From contig NZ_JACDUT010000003.1 in the NCBI RefSeq assembly GCF_013761245.1, forward strand, positions 62,001 through 126,000: a stretch of DNA of 64,000 bases, written 5' to 3'. The position numbers were made by a program, and so were the translations under genes. Below are positions 51,581 to 61,224 of this stretch, piece by piece. Source of the DNA: Thermaerobacillus caldiproteolyticus (GTDB lineage Bacteria; Bacillota; Bacilli; Bacillales; Anoxybacillaceae). The notes beneath the pieces are model-generated. The model searched no databases. It was not told where the DNA came from and worked only from the letters and a program-made list of their open reading frames with translations. How positions within the stretch are numbered: the first letter of the stretch is position 1; each line of letters starts with the position of its first letter.

Positions 51581-52880
51581 AATGTGGCAAGAATGCAAGT
51601 TGATAGAAGAATAGGACGGCAAATACATAAACAAGCGGATGGACTTCACGCCATTTTCCGCGCGTAATTTTTAAAAGTGGGTAAGAGATAAAGCCTAAGG
51701 CGATTCCGGTAGCGATGCTCGATGTTAGCGGCATGCTTAAGATAATGAGAAATGCCGGGAATGCCTCATCTAATTGGTCCCATTGAATGCGCGCGATGTT
51801 GCCGATCATCAGGCTGCCAACAATGATTAAGGCTGGCGCGGTAATCGCGGGAATGCCTGATACTGCACCGACAAGCGGCCCAAAAAAGGCAGAAAGAGCA
51901 AATAAAATGGCCACCGTCAATGCTGTTAAGCCTGTGCGCCCTCCGGCTGCAACTCCAGCAGAAGACTCGATGTAGGCTGAGGTTGGGCTTGTTCCAAACA
52001 TGGCTCCAATAGTTGTGGCAATGGAGTCGGCTAAGAGTGCTTCACGGGCGCGTGGCATTGTATTTCCTTTCATGAGTCCTGCCTGTTGTGCGACTCCGAT
52101 TATTGTTCCGGTCGTATCGAAAATCGTGACAAGCAAAAAAGAAAAGACAACGGCATATAATCCATGGTGCACAACGTCACCGATAGCTGTTAGGGGATTC
52201 GCCATGATGAGTCCTTCCGGCAAAGATGGCATCGAAACAAATCCTTTATCAAATTTGAGTTGTCCTGTCAAATACGCAACAATCCCCGTGACGACCATGC
52301 CAAAAAAGAGTGCTCCATTGACACCAAGCGACATGAGAACGAGCGTCACGGCTAAGCCGATGAATGTTAAGATCGCTGATGGAGAGTGTAAATCACCCAG
52401 CGCCACTAAGTTTTGTGGGTGAGCTTGAATAATGCCTGTTAAGCGAAGGCCGATAAACGCAATAAACAAACCAATTCCTGCCGTAATGCCATGTTTTAAA
52501 TTTTCTGGAATCGCTTCAATCAGCTTACGACGCAATGGCGTTAGTGATAAAATGACAAAGATGATTCCAGCGACAAAGACAGCTGAGAAAGCGACCCCGT
52601 ATGAAATATTTCCGTGAGAACCGACCACGGAATAAGCGAAATAGGCATTTAGTCCCATTCCTGGTGCGATGGCAATCGGATAATTCGCGAATAGCGCTAT
52701 CCAAAGCGTTCCGATAATCGTAGCGATAATGGTTGCGGTAAATACTTGTTCAAACGGGACACCGGCATCCGATAAGACGACCGGATTCACAACGACAATA
52801 TATACCATTGTCAAGAAAGTCGTTAAACCAGCGAGTATTTCTGTTTTTGCGCTTGTTTTATGTTCTGACAGCTTAAACAT
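51579..52880 (-). CDS. AzgA-type purine permease (PbuO/PbuG-like)
   Basis: 433 residues from ATG after GGAGG. NCS2/AzgA family with 12-14 hydrophobic segments; signature NPVVLSDAGVPFEQVFTATI, GMGLNAYFAYSVVG, FDTTGTIIGVAQQAG, TSPTSAYIESSAGVAAGGRTG. Imports hypoxanthine, guanine or adenine. No purine riboswitch is seen; a PurR box pair upstream suggests PurR control as for pbuO in B. subtilis. Confidence 0.9.
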   Translation of the reverse strand: MFKLSEHKTSAKTEILAGLTTFLTMVYIVVVNPVVLSDAGVPFEQVFTATIIATIIGTLWIALFANYPIAIAPGMGLNAYFAYSVVGSHGNISYGVAFSAVFVAGIIFVILSLTPLRRKLIEAIPENLKHGITAGIGLFIAFIGLRLTGIIQAHPQNLVALGDLHSPSAILTFIGLAVTLVLMSLGVNGALFFGMVVTGIVAYLTGQLKFDKGFVSMPSLPEGLIMANPLTAIGDVVHHGLYAVVFSFLLVTIFDTTGTIIGVAQQAGLMKGNTMPRAREALLADSIATTIGAMFGTSPTSAYIESSAGVAAGGRTGLTALTVAILFALSAFFGPLVGAVSGIPAITAPALIIVGSLMIGNIARIQWDQLDEAFPAFLIILSMPLTSSIATGIALGFISYPLLKITRGKWREVHPLVYVFAVLFFYQLAFLPH

Positions 52881-52896
52881 CTGAACCTCCAAAAAA

Positions 52897-52930
52897 CGAA
52901 CGTTTTATAAAACATATATTATAATATTCG
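52897..52930. promoter_or_regulatory. PurR operator (two PurBoxes)
   Basis: CGAACGTTT and its inverted partner TAATATTCG (CGAATATTA) are exactly 16 bp apart, the PurBox arrangement known for PurR. The pair lies 17-50 bp upstream of the permease start. Confidence 0.7.
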
Positions 52931-52949
52931 TTTTTTTAGAGGAATGCAA

Positions 52950-52981
52950 TAAAAAAATAAGAAGCTATCTAGTAGCTTCTT
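52950..52981 (-). terminator. Terminator of the tautomerase gene
   Basis: AAGAAGCTA/TAGCTTCTT perfect 9-bp stem, followed by ATTTTTTTATT on the minus strand. Confidence 0.9.
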
Positions 52982-52993
52982 AACTGTTGGTTA

Positions 52994-53179
52994 TTATTCG
53001 TCACTCAGACGTTTTCCGGCGATAGCGTAATGGTTTTTTGACATTTCTTCAATAAAGACAACGATTTTTTCTTTTTGTGCTCCTGTTGTTTCCGCAACAG
53101 CTTCTGTTACTTTTTCAACAAGCGCTTTTTTCTGTTCTTCCGTGCGTCCTTCAAGCATTTTTACGGTTACGTAAGGCAT
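52994..53179 (-). CDS. 4-oxalocrotonate tautomerase family protein (YwhB-like)
   Basis: 61 residues starting MPYVTVKMLEGRTEEQKKAL. Removal of the initiator Met exposes the catalytic Pro1 of the tautomerase superfamily. The ORF extends 12 codons upstream, but only the MPY start fits the chemistry and the RBS. Oligomeric cytosolic enzyme; natural substrate unknown. Same gene position as B. subtilis ywhB. Confidence 0.92.
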   Translation of the reverse strand: MPYVTVKMLEGRTEEQKKALVEKVTEAVAETTGAQKEKIVVFIEEMSKNHYAIAGKRLSDE

Positions 53180-53320
53180 GTCGTTTGTCTCCTTTTCCAT
53201 ATTATGTATTGTCACTTAATTATTATACCATGAACGTAATAACCGCGGTCCACTTTTTGTGAGGAATCATGTATACTGATAGTAAACATTATAAATAAAG
53301 AAAGAAGGAGAAAAACGAAC

Positions 53321-53989
53321 GTGGAAAATCTTTTGCCATATTCGATCGGTGAAATTCCTTATGTGTTGATGACGTTAGCGATCGCATTTTCTGTTCACGA
53401 ATTTGCTCATGCGTATGTTGCTTATAAGTTTGGCGATCCGACGGCAAAAAATCAAGGGAGGTTGACGCTGTCGCCTTTTGCCCATTTAGATATTTTAGGG
53501 ATATTGTTAATTTTTATCGCAGGGTTTGGATGGGCGAGGCCGGTTCCGGTGAATCCATATTATTTTAAGAATCCGCGTCTTGCTGGGGTTCTCGTGTCGG
53601 TTGCTGGTCCTCTTAGCAATCTTGTGCTGGCGGCAGGGGGGATTCTCGTCTGGTACAGCATGATCCGGTTTGGTGTGATGACGATGATACCAGATTGGTT
53701 TGCCGCTGGTTTTGATTTGTTTTTTCAGATTTTTATTGGCTTAAACGTGTTACTATTTATTTTTAATTTACTTCCGTTTCCACCTTTAGATGGATACCGA
53801 ATTATCGAAGATTTAGCTCCTCGCAATATACGAGCCAAAATGACTCAATGGGAGAACTATGGAGCGCTTATTTTTCTTATTCTTGTGTTCACACCGCTTG
53901 ATCGATATACAATTCACCCGATTTTCAATGTCGCAATTCCGTTTGTTCTTCAGCAATTACAATCGTTTTTCTCCGCGTTGATTTTTTAA
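53321..53989 (+). CDS. ywhC: Site-2 protease family (M50) membrane protein YwhC
   Basis: 222 residues with about five membrane helices. Zinc site FSVHEFAHAY (HExxH) in the first helix and NLLPFPPLDGYRI (third ligand Asp) in a later one. Rhomboid-like cleavage of membrane proteins is expected; target unknown. GTG start after GAAGGAG. Followed closely by ywhD. Confidence 0.9.
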   Translation: MENLLPYSIGEIPYVLMTLAIAFSVHEFAHAYVAYKFGDPTAKNQGRLTLSPFAHLDILGILLIFIAGFGWARPVPVNPYYFKNPRLAGVLVSVAGPLSNLVLAAGGILVWYSMIRFGVMTMIPDWFAAGFDLFFQIFIGLNVLLFIFNLLPFPPLDGYRIIEDLAPRNIRAKMTQWENYGALIFLILVFTPLDRYTIHPIFNVAIPFVLQQLQSFFSALIF

Positions 53990-54012
53990 CATGCATGTAA
54001 GGAGGGGGCTTT

Positions 54013-54525
54013 ATGGAGCAAAAAAAGAAAAACATTGGATTTAACATTATTAAAGATGATCCAACCGATGGTCATGGCGGTTTTGGAGCAGGAGCGTTAA
54101 GCCTTGAGAACGTATCGCCGGTCATTATTGATGTCGAGGCAGGAGAAGCGTTTGTCGATATGGGGGCAATGCATGCTCGAAGTGCGGTAGAAAGAGGGAT
54201 TAAATTTACACCGAACCGTGAGGAAGTGCCGAATGGAAAACCGTATTGGCTCGTGTGGGTCACGGTTGACCGGAAAGAAGAAGGACCTTATTATGCGGGA
54301 GTGACGGCGTGCGAAATGACGGTTGACCGTGAAACTCGCCGTGGTTATAAAATGTTGCCGGAGCATGTCAATCGTCTTGATAAATCGCTAAAGCGTCGCA
54401 TTATTGTTGATCATATGGACGAGAAATCGAAACGCGTGTTAGCTGACTTTTTAAAACAGCATGATATCAATATGTGGAATCGTTCGAGTGATGAATTAAA
54501 AAATGGATTAGGTTTAGTTGATTAG
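54013..54525 (+). CDS. ywhD: YwhD family protein
   Basis: 170 residues: MEQKKKNIGFNIIKDDPTDG and NIMNMWNRS-like C-terminus (HDINMWNRSSDELKNGLGLVD split). A Bacillus family of unknown function. AAGGAGGGGG precedes the ATG; 23 bp after ywhC, likely one transcript. No membrane segment. Confidence 0.88.
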   Translation: MEQKKKNIGFNIIKDDPTDGHGGFGAGALSLENVSPVIIDVEAGEAFVDMGAMHARSAVERGIKFTPNREEVPNGKPYWLVWVTVDRKEEGPYYAGVTACEMTVDRETRRGYKMLPEHVNRLDKSLKRRIIVDHMDEKSKRVLADFLKQHDINMWNRSSDELKNGLGLVD

Positions 54526-54640
54526 GAATATTTTTCTATATATGTGACGATTTTGTGAACGTACTTAGGCAAAGGCTTGAGCTTTTTTTGGAAAAAGAGT
54601 AAACTAAACCTACATGCATAACACAATAAAACTAGGACAA

Positions 54641-54676
54641 GAAGCCCCCCAAGCAAAATGCTTGGGGGGCTTCTTT
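54641..54676. terminator. Terminator between ywhD and the PBP gene
   Basis: GAAGCCCCCCAAGCA/TGCTTGGGGGGCTTC, a perfect 15-bp stem with an AAA loop between convergent genes, flush with the PBP stop codon. Confidence 0.88.
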
Positions 54677-56735
54677 AAAACCAGTTAAACCATTTTTCAA
54701 ACCAGTTTTTATTTTCTTCTTCTTTGTGTGTCTTCTTTTTCTTCTTTTTGTGCAAATGATCGGTACAATACTCTGTTGGTTCTGTTCCAGCAATATAGTA
54801 GGTGAGGCGTTTGACCGGACATGCTTTTGTTGCTAATTTTCCATTATCCGGATTGATATAGACGCCGACTACCCCTTTTGTTGGCTTAAATGTTTTCGCT
54901 GGTTTTCCTTGGAGGCTTTTTTCCATAAATTGTACCCAAATTTTTTTGGCATATTGCTTTTCAGCGACTTTGTCAATTGTTTCCGCTCGATCGTAACCGG
55001 TCCACACCCCTGCGACAAGTTGCGGCGCATATCCGATCATCCAGCTATCGGTTTCTGTCGTTCCTGATTTTCCGGCGTAATGGCGGGTAATTTCTTTTAA
55101 AATCGTTTGTCCTGTTACAGTTGTGTAATCATTGAGTTTCGGGTCAAACATGCCGGTCATTAATTGAGTCGTTACGTAAGCCGCGTCGGGATCAAGCACT
55201 TGTTCATTATTTTTTTTGTATTCGTAGATGGTTTCGCCTTTGTGATTAACGACCTTTTTAATAAACACAGGTTCGACTTTTTTTCCGTTATTGGCAAGGA
55301 TGCTGTAGGCGTTCACCATGTCGATCACTTTGACTGGTGACGTTCCTAACGCCAGTGACGGAACGGCTTTTAATTTACTTGTAATTCCTAGTTTTTTTGC
55401 GGTGTGAACGAGCTGCTCTTCCCCAATAAATAAATGCGTTTTTACGGCAAAGACGTTATCCGATAACGCGATCGCTTGGGCAAGGGTAATTGTATCATTT
55501 GCGTAATAGTTATTATAGTTATGCGGCGTATACGTCGATTTTCCATCATCAAATGTAAAGGTCGTTAATTCGCTCCGCATTTGTGTGGATGGCGTAAATC
55601 CGTGTTTAATGGCCGCATAATAAAGAAATGGTTTAAAGGTAGAACCCGGTTGTCGCTCGGCTTGTACGGCGCGATTGAATGGACTTTTCTCATAATCCCT
55701 TCCACCAATAAGCGCTTTGACTTCGCCGGTGTGCGGATCCATCGCGACAAGGGCGGCTTGAATCGCCGAGTTCGGGTCAATCGTATCACGAATTTGCTGT
55801 TCTGCAATGGCCTGCATTTTTGGGTCAAGAGACGTATAGACGCGCAATCCTCCCATCTCAATTGTGCGCTCATCAAGACCTAATTTTGTCCGCAGTACAT
55901 GTTTGACGACATCTTGGAAATACGGTGCGATTTGCCTTTTAATGACTTCATGGTGACGCGAATAAACGAGCGGAGCTTGATAAGCTTTTTCCGCTTCCTT
56001 TTTGCTGATGTAACCGCTTTGTACCATCGATAATAGCACCGCTTTTTGTCGTTCTTTTGCCCGTTTTTCGTTAATGAATGGAGAATAGTAAAACGGCCCT
56101 TTTGGAATACCAGCTAGCATGCTGGCTTCGCTTAATGTTAGTTGCTTGGCAGTTTTACCAAAATAGTAATTAGCGGCGGCTTCAATTCCGTATGCTCCAT
56201 GACCGTAGTAAATAGTATTTAAGTACCCTTCTAAAATTTCCTTTTTGCTATAATTGGTTTCAAGTCGAATGGTATATAATGCCTCTTGCAATTTCCGTGT
56301 CCATGTTTTATCGTGGCTTAAAAATAAATTTCGCGCATACTGTTGTGTAATCGTGCTTGCTCCTTGTACTTTGGCCATTGCTTTCATATCTGCAATAAGG
56401 GCAGCGGCAATTCGTTTCACATCAAAGCCGTGATGTTCGAAAAATTTCCTATCTTCGACGGCAACCGTTGCCTCAATTACATATGGGGAAATCTCATCAA
56501 GCCCTACCCAATACCGCTTTTGTCCGTTATCACTTTCGCCGATTTTTGTGCCGTCGTCAGCATAGAAAATCGTTGTTTGCGGCACTGCTAAGGGAGGAGC
56601 TCCTTCGAACTTGGCAAACGCGATAAAGCCCCCGATGGCAACAGTGAATAAGATTGCTAGGATGAGGCTAATAAATACGAACGCACGAATGTATTTCAAT
56701 GTCCCACGAAACCGGCTGCTTGGGATGATTTCCAA
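54675..56735 (-). CDS. pbpG: Class A penicillin-binding protein (YwhE/PbpG-like)
   Basis: 686 residues, TTG start after GAGGTGATG. N-terminal membrane anchor (about 16-40), glycosyltransferase domain (ATVAVEDRKFFEHHGFD with catalytic Glu; GASTITQQYARNL), transpeptidase domain with SxxK (PGSTFKPFLYY), SxN (LSDNVFAV) and KSGTTETDSW, and a Lys-rich C-terminal tail. Polymerises and cross-links peptidoglycan. In B. subtilis the gene at this position, pbpG, serves spore-specific wall synthesis; this is inferred from synteny. Confidence 0.92.
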   Translation of the reverse strand: MEIIPSSRFRGTLKYIRAFVFISLILAILFTVAIGGFIAFAKFEGAPPLAVPQTTIFYADDGTKIGESDNGQKRYWVGLDEISPYVIEATVAVEDRKFFEHHGFDVKRIAAALIADMKAMAKVQGASTITQQYARNLFLSHDKTWTRKLQEALYTIRLETNYSKKEILEGYLNTIYYGHGAYGIEAAANYYFGKTAKQLTLSEASMLAGIPKGPFYYSPFINEKRAKERQKAVLLSMVQSGYISKKEAEKAYQAPLVYSRHHEVIKRQIAPYFQDVVKHVLRTKLGLDERTIEMGGLRVYTSLDPKMQAIAEQQIRDTIDPNSAIQAALVAMDPHTGEVKALIGGRDYEKSPFNRAVQAERQPGSTFKPFLYYAAIKHGFTPSTQMRSELTTFTFDDGKSTYTPHNYNNYYANDTITLAQAIALSDNVFAVKTHLFIGEEQLVHTAKKLGITSKLKAVPSLALGTSPVKVIDMVNAYSILANNGKKVEPVFIKKVVNHKGETIYEYKKNNEQVLDPDAAYVTTQLMTGMFDPKLNDYTTVTGQTILKEITRHYAGKSGTTETDSWMIGYAPQLVAGVWTGYDRAETIDKVAEKQYAKKIWVQFMEKSLQGKPAKTFKPTKGVVGVYINPDNGKLATKACPVKRLTYYIAGTEPTEYCTDHLHKKKKKKTHKEEENKNWFEKWFNWF

Positions 56736-56814
56736 CGTTCATCACCTCATGATGTTATTTGTATTAGTATGAAAAGATTTTTCCTATTTTAAACATTTTT
56801 CTAGCAACTTTTAC

Positions 56815-56842
56815 TTGAAATTTTGCTAGATTGCTCTATACT
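56815..56842 (+). promoter_or_regulatory. Promoter of speE-speB
   Basis: TTGAAA - 16 bp - TATACT, about 100 bp upstream of speE. Confidence 0.65.
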
Positions 56843-56940
56843 TTTTCATGTTTGGTTTTTTCTTAGCAAGGGAAAGATAAAATATTATAAGTGTTGTTAC
56901 ATTTAATGGAAATGGAATTATAAAAGAAAGGGTGTTCAAA

Positions 56941-57768
56941 GTGGAATTATGGTTTACAGAAAAGCAAACAGAGCATTTTGGAATTACGGCGAAAATTAGA
57001 CGCACTTTACATACAGAACAAACAGAATTCCAAAAATTAGATATGGTGGAAACAGAAGAGTTTGGAAACATGCTTATTTTGGATGGCATGGTAATGACAA
57101 CGCAAAAAGATGAGTTTGTGTATCACGAAATGGTCGCTCACGTGCCGTTATTTACTCACCCAAATCCAGAAAATGTCCTTGTTGTTGGCGGTGGCGATGG
57201 TGGCGTTATCCGTGAAGTGTTAAAACATCCAAGCGTCAAAAAAGCAACATTGGTAGAAATTGATGGGAAGGTTATTGAGTATTCGAAAAAATATCTCCCT
57301 GAAATTGCCGGAAAATTGGATGACCCGCGCGTTGAAGTGAAAGTGGACGACGGATTTATGCATATTGCTCAAAGTGAAAACGAGTATGATGTCATTATGG
57401 TTGACTCTACAGAACCAGTAGGTCCAGCGGTGAATTTATTTACAAAAGGCTTCTATGCAGGAATTGCGAAAGCATTAAAAGAAGATGGAATTTTCGTAGC
57501 GCAAACCGATAATCCTTGGTTTAAAGCGGATTTAATTCGCAGCGTACAACGCGATGTTCGAGAAATTTTCCCGATTACGCGACTTTACATTGCCAACATT
57601 CCAACATACCCAAGCGGCATGTGGACGTTTACGATCGGCTCGAAAAAATATGATCCGCTTGAAGTGAGCGACGAACGATTCCATGATATTGATACAAAAT
57701 ATTACACAAAAGAACTTCATAAAGCTTGCTTCGTTCTTCCAAAATTTGTTGCCGATTTAGTGAAATAA
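56941..57768 (+). CDS. speE: Spermidine synthase
   Basis: 275 residues from the second GTG (AAGGGTG upstream), equal in length to B. subtilis SpeE. Aminopropyltransferase with [14 protein letters not shown] (nucleotide-binding), [15 protein letters not shown] and catalytic-loop [11 protein letters not shown]. Makes spermidine from putrescine and decarboxylated SAM. Operon with speB; polyamines stabilise nucleic acids in thermophiles. Confidence 0.95.
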   Translation: MELWFTEKQTEHFGITAKIRRTLHTEQTEFQKLDMVETEEFGNMLILDGMVMTTQKDEFVYHEMVAHVPLFTHPNPENVLVVGGGDGGVIREVLKHPSVKKATLVEIDGKVIEYSKKYLPEIAGKLDDPRVEVKVDDGFMHIAQSENEYDVIMVDSTEPVGPAVNLFTKGFYAGIAKALKEDGIFVAQTDNPWFKADLIRSVQRDVREIFPITRLYIANIPTYPSGMWTFTIGSKKYDPLEVSDERFHDIDTKYYTKELHKACFVLPKFVADLVK

Positions 57769-57780
57769 GGGGGACCATTT

Positions 57781-58662
57781 ATGCGATTTGATGAAGCTTA
57801 TTCGGGGAACGTATTTATTAAAAGCCATCCGAATTTTGAAGAAAGCGAAGCCGTTATTTACGGAATGCCGATGGATTGGACGGTAAGCTATCGCCCTGGT
57901 TCTCGATTCGGCCCAACGCGCATTCGCGAAGTGTCTATCGGTTTAGAAGAGTATAGTCCGTATTTAGACCGCGAGCTTGGGGAAGTAAAATATTTTGATG
58001 CTGGCGATATCCCGCTTCCGTTCGGAAATGCGCAGCGCAGTTTAGATATGATTGAAGAGTTTGTTGACAAAATTTTGGCAGCAGACAAGTTCCCGCTTGG
58101 TCTTGGTGGAGAGCATCTCGTCTCTTGGCCGGTCATTAAGGCGATGTATAAAAAGTATCCAGATTTAGCAATTATTCATATGGATGCGCATACGGACTTG
58201 CGCGAGCAGTACGAAGGAGAACCGCTTTCTCATTCAACGCCGATTCGCAAAGCCGCAGAACTGATCGGGCCGAAAAACGTTTTCTCATTCGGCATTCGTT
58301 CCGGAATGAAAGAAGAATTTGAATGGGCAAAAGAAAACGGTATGTATATCGCCAAATTTGAAGTGCTAGAGCCGTTGAAAGAGGTACTTCCGAAACTCGC
58401 GGGCCGACCTGTGTATGTGACAATTGACATTGATGTATTAGACCCGGCCCATGCGCCAGGAACCGGAACGGTCGATGCTGGTGGTATTACATCAAAAGAG
58501 CTATTGGCAGCGATTCATGAAATCGCGAAATCCGATATTAAAGTGGTTGGAGCCGACCTAGTAGAGGTGGCGCCAGTGTATGACCACTCCGAGCAAACTG
58601 CCAATACCGCAAGCAAACTCGTTCGCGAAATGATTCTTGGTTGGGTGCAAAAACGAAAATAA
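57781..58662 (+). CDS. speB: Agmatinase
   Basis: 293 residues, arginase fold. Manganese ligands in GGEHLVSW, HMDAHTDLREQYEG and TIDIDVLDPAHAPGTGT. Hydrolyses agmatine to putrescine and urea, providing the SpeE substrate. 12 bp after speE; followed by a terminator. Confidence 0.96.
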   Translation: MRFDEAYSGNVFIKSHPNFEESEAVIYGMPMDWTVSYRPGSRFGPTRIREVSIGLEEYSPYLDRELGEVKYFDAGDIPLPFGNAQRSLDMIEEFVDKILAADKFPLGLGGEHLVSWPVIKAMYKKYPDLAIIHMDAHTDLREQYEGEPLSHSTPIRKAAELIGPKNVFSFGIRSGMKEEFEWAKENGMYIAKFEVLEPLKEVLPKLAGRPVYVTIDIDVLDPAHAPGTGTVDAGGITSKELLAAIHEIAKSDIKVVGADLVEVAPVYDHSEQTANTASKLVREMILGWVQKRK

Positions 58663-58670
58663 TGGCTGAC

Positions 58671-58705
58671 AACCCTGTCTCTCGTCAGAGGCGGGGTTTT
58701 ATTTA
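58671..58705 (+). terminator. Terminator of speEB
   Basis: AACCCTGTCTCT/AGAGGCGGGGTT stem with two G-U pairs and loop CGTC, followed by TTATTTAT. Confidence 0.88.
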
Positions 58706-58796
58706 TGAAGTAGCACCTAGACTCTTGAACATTGTAAAAGCATTCCTTTATACTTAATAAAGTTACAATGTGTTTGTTTATAAGGAAGGGTTTATC

Positions 58797-59228
58797 GTGG
58801 AAAAAACAAACGGAATCCCGATTCATCTCAAGCAAGTCACGGACATTCGAGATGGGTTTCGCAAAGAGACTGTTGTGTTTGAAACAAATGGTTTATACTA
58901 CGTAAAAGAAAATGCTGTGTATTTAACCTTTGAGGAAGAACAAGAAGCAGGCAAAGTGAAAACGGTTGTCAAAATTACGGATGAGGAAGTGAGAATACTT
59001 CGTTCCGGTGCGATTCATATGCGTCATGTGTTTCGCAAAAAGGAAGAAACGGTTGGGCATTACGAAAGTCCAATCGGTACTTGGACAATGAAAACAAAAA
59101 CAGACAATATCGAATTTCGATATAGCGAAAAAACGAAAAAAGGGCATTTATTTTTATCTTACATGCTTGAATTGCAACGTGAACAAGTAGGACGTCATAC
59201 GATCACGATGACATTTAAGGAGGCATAG
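58797..59228 (+). CDS. ywiB: DUF1934 beta-barrel protein YwiB
   Basis: 143 residues from GTG after AAGGAAGGG; the open frame begins nine codons earlier. Matches YwiB (NGLYYVKENAVYLTFEEEQE, VKIT...ILRSGAIHM). Predicted lipocalin-like beta barrel of unknown function. Ends three bases before argS, whose RBS it contains; co-transcribed. Confidence 0.88.
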   Translation: MEKTNGIPIHLKQVTDIRDGFRKETVVFETNGLYYVKENAVYLTFEEEQEAGKVKTVVKITDEEVRILRSGAIHMRHVFRKKEETVGHYESPIGTWTMKTKTDNIEFRYSEKTKKGHLFLSYMLELQREQVGRHTITMTFKEA

Positions 59229-59231
59229 GTC

Positions 59232-60902
59232 ATGAACATTGTCGAACAAATGAAGGAACGAATAAAGGAAGAAATTAGAAATTCGGTGTTAAAAGCAGGG
59301 CTTGCGAACGAAGAGGAAATGCCGAACGTCATTTTGGAAGTACCGAGGGAGAAAGCGCACGGGGACTATTCAACAAACATGGCGATGCAGCTGGCGCGCA
59401 TTGCCAAAAAAGCGCCGCGTGCGATTGCTGAGGAGATTATCAATCATTTTGATAAAACGAAGGCATCGATTGAAAAAATCGACATTGCTGGTCCCGGCTT
59501 TATTAACTTTTACATGAACAACCGTTATTTAACGGATTTAATTCCGACGATTATTGAAGCCGGAGCCTCTTATGGGGAAACGAATGTCGGACAAGGTGAG
59601 AAAGTACAAGTCGAGTTTGTGTCCGCGAACCCAACGGGTAATTTGCATTTAGGCCATGCTCGTGGTGCGGCGATTGGCGATTCATTATGTAATATTTTAG
59701 AGAAGGCCGGCTTTGATGTAACGCGTGAGTATTATATTAACGACGCCGGCAACCAAATTTACAACTTAGCAAAATCGGTGGAAGCCCGCTATTTTCAAGC
59801 GCTAGGCCTCGATAAAGAGATGCCGGAAGACGGATATTATGGCGACGATATTATTGAAATTGGGAAAAAACTTGCTGATGAGCATGGCGACCGTTACGTT
59901 CATATGGATGAACAAGAGCGTTTAGCGTTTTTCCGCGAATATGGGCTAAATTATGAATTGGACAAGATTAAAAAAGATTTAGCTGATTTCCGCGTCACGT
60001 TTGATGTCTGGTATTCAGAAACGTCTTTATATCAAAACGGAAAAATTGATCAAGCGTTAGCGACATTGCGGGAACGGGGTCATATTTATGAAAAAGATGG
60101 CGCGACATGGTTCCGTTCGACGACATTCGGTGACGACAAAGACCGCGTCCTTATTAAGCAGGATGGTTCTTATACGTACTTGCTCCCAGATATTGCTTAT
60201 CACCAAGATAAATTACAGCGCGGTTTTACGAAGCTGATTAATATTTGGGGTGCGGACCATCATGGGTACATTCCGCGCATGAAAGCGGCGATTGAAGCGC
60301 TTGGTTATGATCCTAATGTGCTTGAAGTGGAAATTATTCAATTGGTAAGTTTGTATCAAAACGGCGAAAAAGTGAAAATGAGCAAACGTACCGGCAAAGC
60401 GGTGACGATGCGTGACTTAATGGAGGAAGTGGGACTTGACGCGACACGTTACTTCTTTGCGATGCGCTCTAGCGATACGCATCTTGACTTCGACATGGAT
60501 TTAGCCGTTTCTCAATCGAACGAAAATCCTGTGTACTATGCACAGTACGCCCATGCGCGCGTCTGCAGCATTCTTCGTCAAGGCGAAGAGCAACAATTAT
60601 CATACGAAGGCGAATTGCAGCTTGATCATATTCAATCAGAAAAAGAGATCGATCTATTGAAAAAACTTGGCGAATTTCCAGAAGCGGTAGCAGAGGCAGC
60701 ATTAAAGCGAATGCCGCATCGCATTACAAACTACATTTTTGAACTAGCTTCCGCTTTGCATAGCTTCTATAATGCAGAAAAAGTATTGGATTCAGAAAAC
60801 AAAGAGAAAAGCCGCGCGCGCCTAGCGTTAATGAAAGCCGTACAAATCACGCTGCAAAATGCGCTTGCGTTAATTGGTGTATCTGCCCCAGAAAAAATGT
60901 AG
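59232..60902 (+). CDS. argS: Arginyl-tRNA synthetase
   Basis: 556 residues. Class I synthetase: N-terminal Add-1 domain, HIGH motif as [24 protein letters not shown] motif as [16 protein letters not shown]-terminal helical DALR domain ([14 protein letters not shown]). Loads arginine on tRNA. Second gene of ywiB-argS. No T-box seen. Confidence 0.97.
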   Translation: MNIVEQMKERIKEEIRNSVLKAGLANEEEMPNVILEVPREKAHGDYSTNMAMQLARIAKKAPRAIAEEIINHFDKTKASIEKIDIAGPGFINFYMNNRYLTDLIPTIIEAGASYGETNVGQGEKVQVEFVSANPTGNLHLGHARGAAIGDSLCNILEKAGFDVTREYYINDAGNQIYNLAKSVEARYFQALGLDKEMPEDGYYGDDIIEIGKKLADEHGDRYVHMDEQERLAFFREYGLNYELDKIKKDLADFRVTFDVWYSETSLYQNGKIDQALATLRERGHIYEKDGATWFRSTTFGDDKDRVLIKQDGSYTYLLPDIAYHQDKLQRGFTKLINIWGADHHGYIPRMKAAIEALGYDPNVLEVEIIQLVSLYQNGEKVKMSKRTGKAVTMRDLMEEVGLDATRYFFAMRSSDTHLDFDMDLAVSQSNENPVYYAQYAHARVCSILRQGEEQQLSYEGELQLDHIQSEKEIDLLKKLGEFPEAVAEAALKRMPHRITNYIFELASALHSFYNAEKVLDSENKEKSRARLALMKAVQITLQNALALIGVSAPEKM

Positions 60903-60940
60903 ATTTCGTCCCATATTATGTATAACGAGTGGGAAAAGAA

Positions 60941-60980
60941 GGGGATGGCCTCTAACTTTTTGAGTCATCCCTCTTTCTCA
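60941..60980 (+). terminator. Terminator of argS
   Basis: GGGATGGCCTC/GAGTCATCCC imperfect stem followed by TCTTTCTC. Confidence 0.6.
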
Positions 60981-61018
60981 TGGGCATAATGACAATAAAA
61001 ATGAAAATGGAGGAAGTC

Positions 61019-61189
61019 ATGATGAAAGAAGTTATTTTATCATTGATTACCGGCATGGTCGTCGGTTTTTTATTTACGTTGTTTCGCTTGCCTATTCCAG
61101 CTCCGCCTGCGCTAGCAGGTATTTCTGGCATTATCGGTGTCTATTTAGGGATGAAAGTATTTCAATGGATTAGTTATTTTTGGAAATAA
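61019..61189 (+). CDS. XapX domain (DUF1427) membrane protein
   Basis: 57 residues from the ATG after AATGGAGGAAGTC; an ORF start at 60980 is too early. Two membrane helices: ILSLITGMVVGFLFTLFRLP, PIPAPPALAGISGIIGVYLG. Function unknown. Its end forms part of a bidirectional terminator. Confidence 0.85.
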   Translation: MMKEVILSLITGMVVGFLFTLFRLPIPAPPALAGISGIIGVYLGMKVFQWISYFWK

Positions 61190-61224
61190 ATAATGTTGAG
61201 GGAGGCCCCTCAACATTATTTTTA
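61188..61224. terminator. Bidirectional terminator xapX / cardiolipin synthase
   Basis: AATAATGTTGAGG/CCTCAACATTATT perfect 13-bp stem with T runs on both strands, overlapping both stop codons. Confidence 0.92.

Noticed and set aside
51787-52617. Long open frames opposite the purine permease
   Set aside because: Shadow frames of a codon-biased membrane protein; no start signals.
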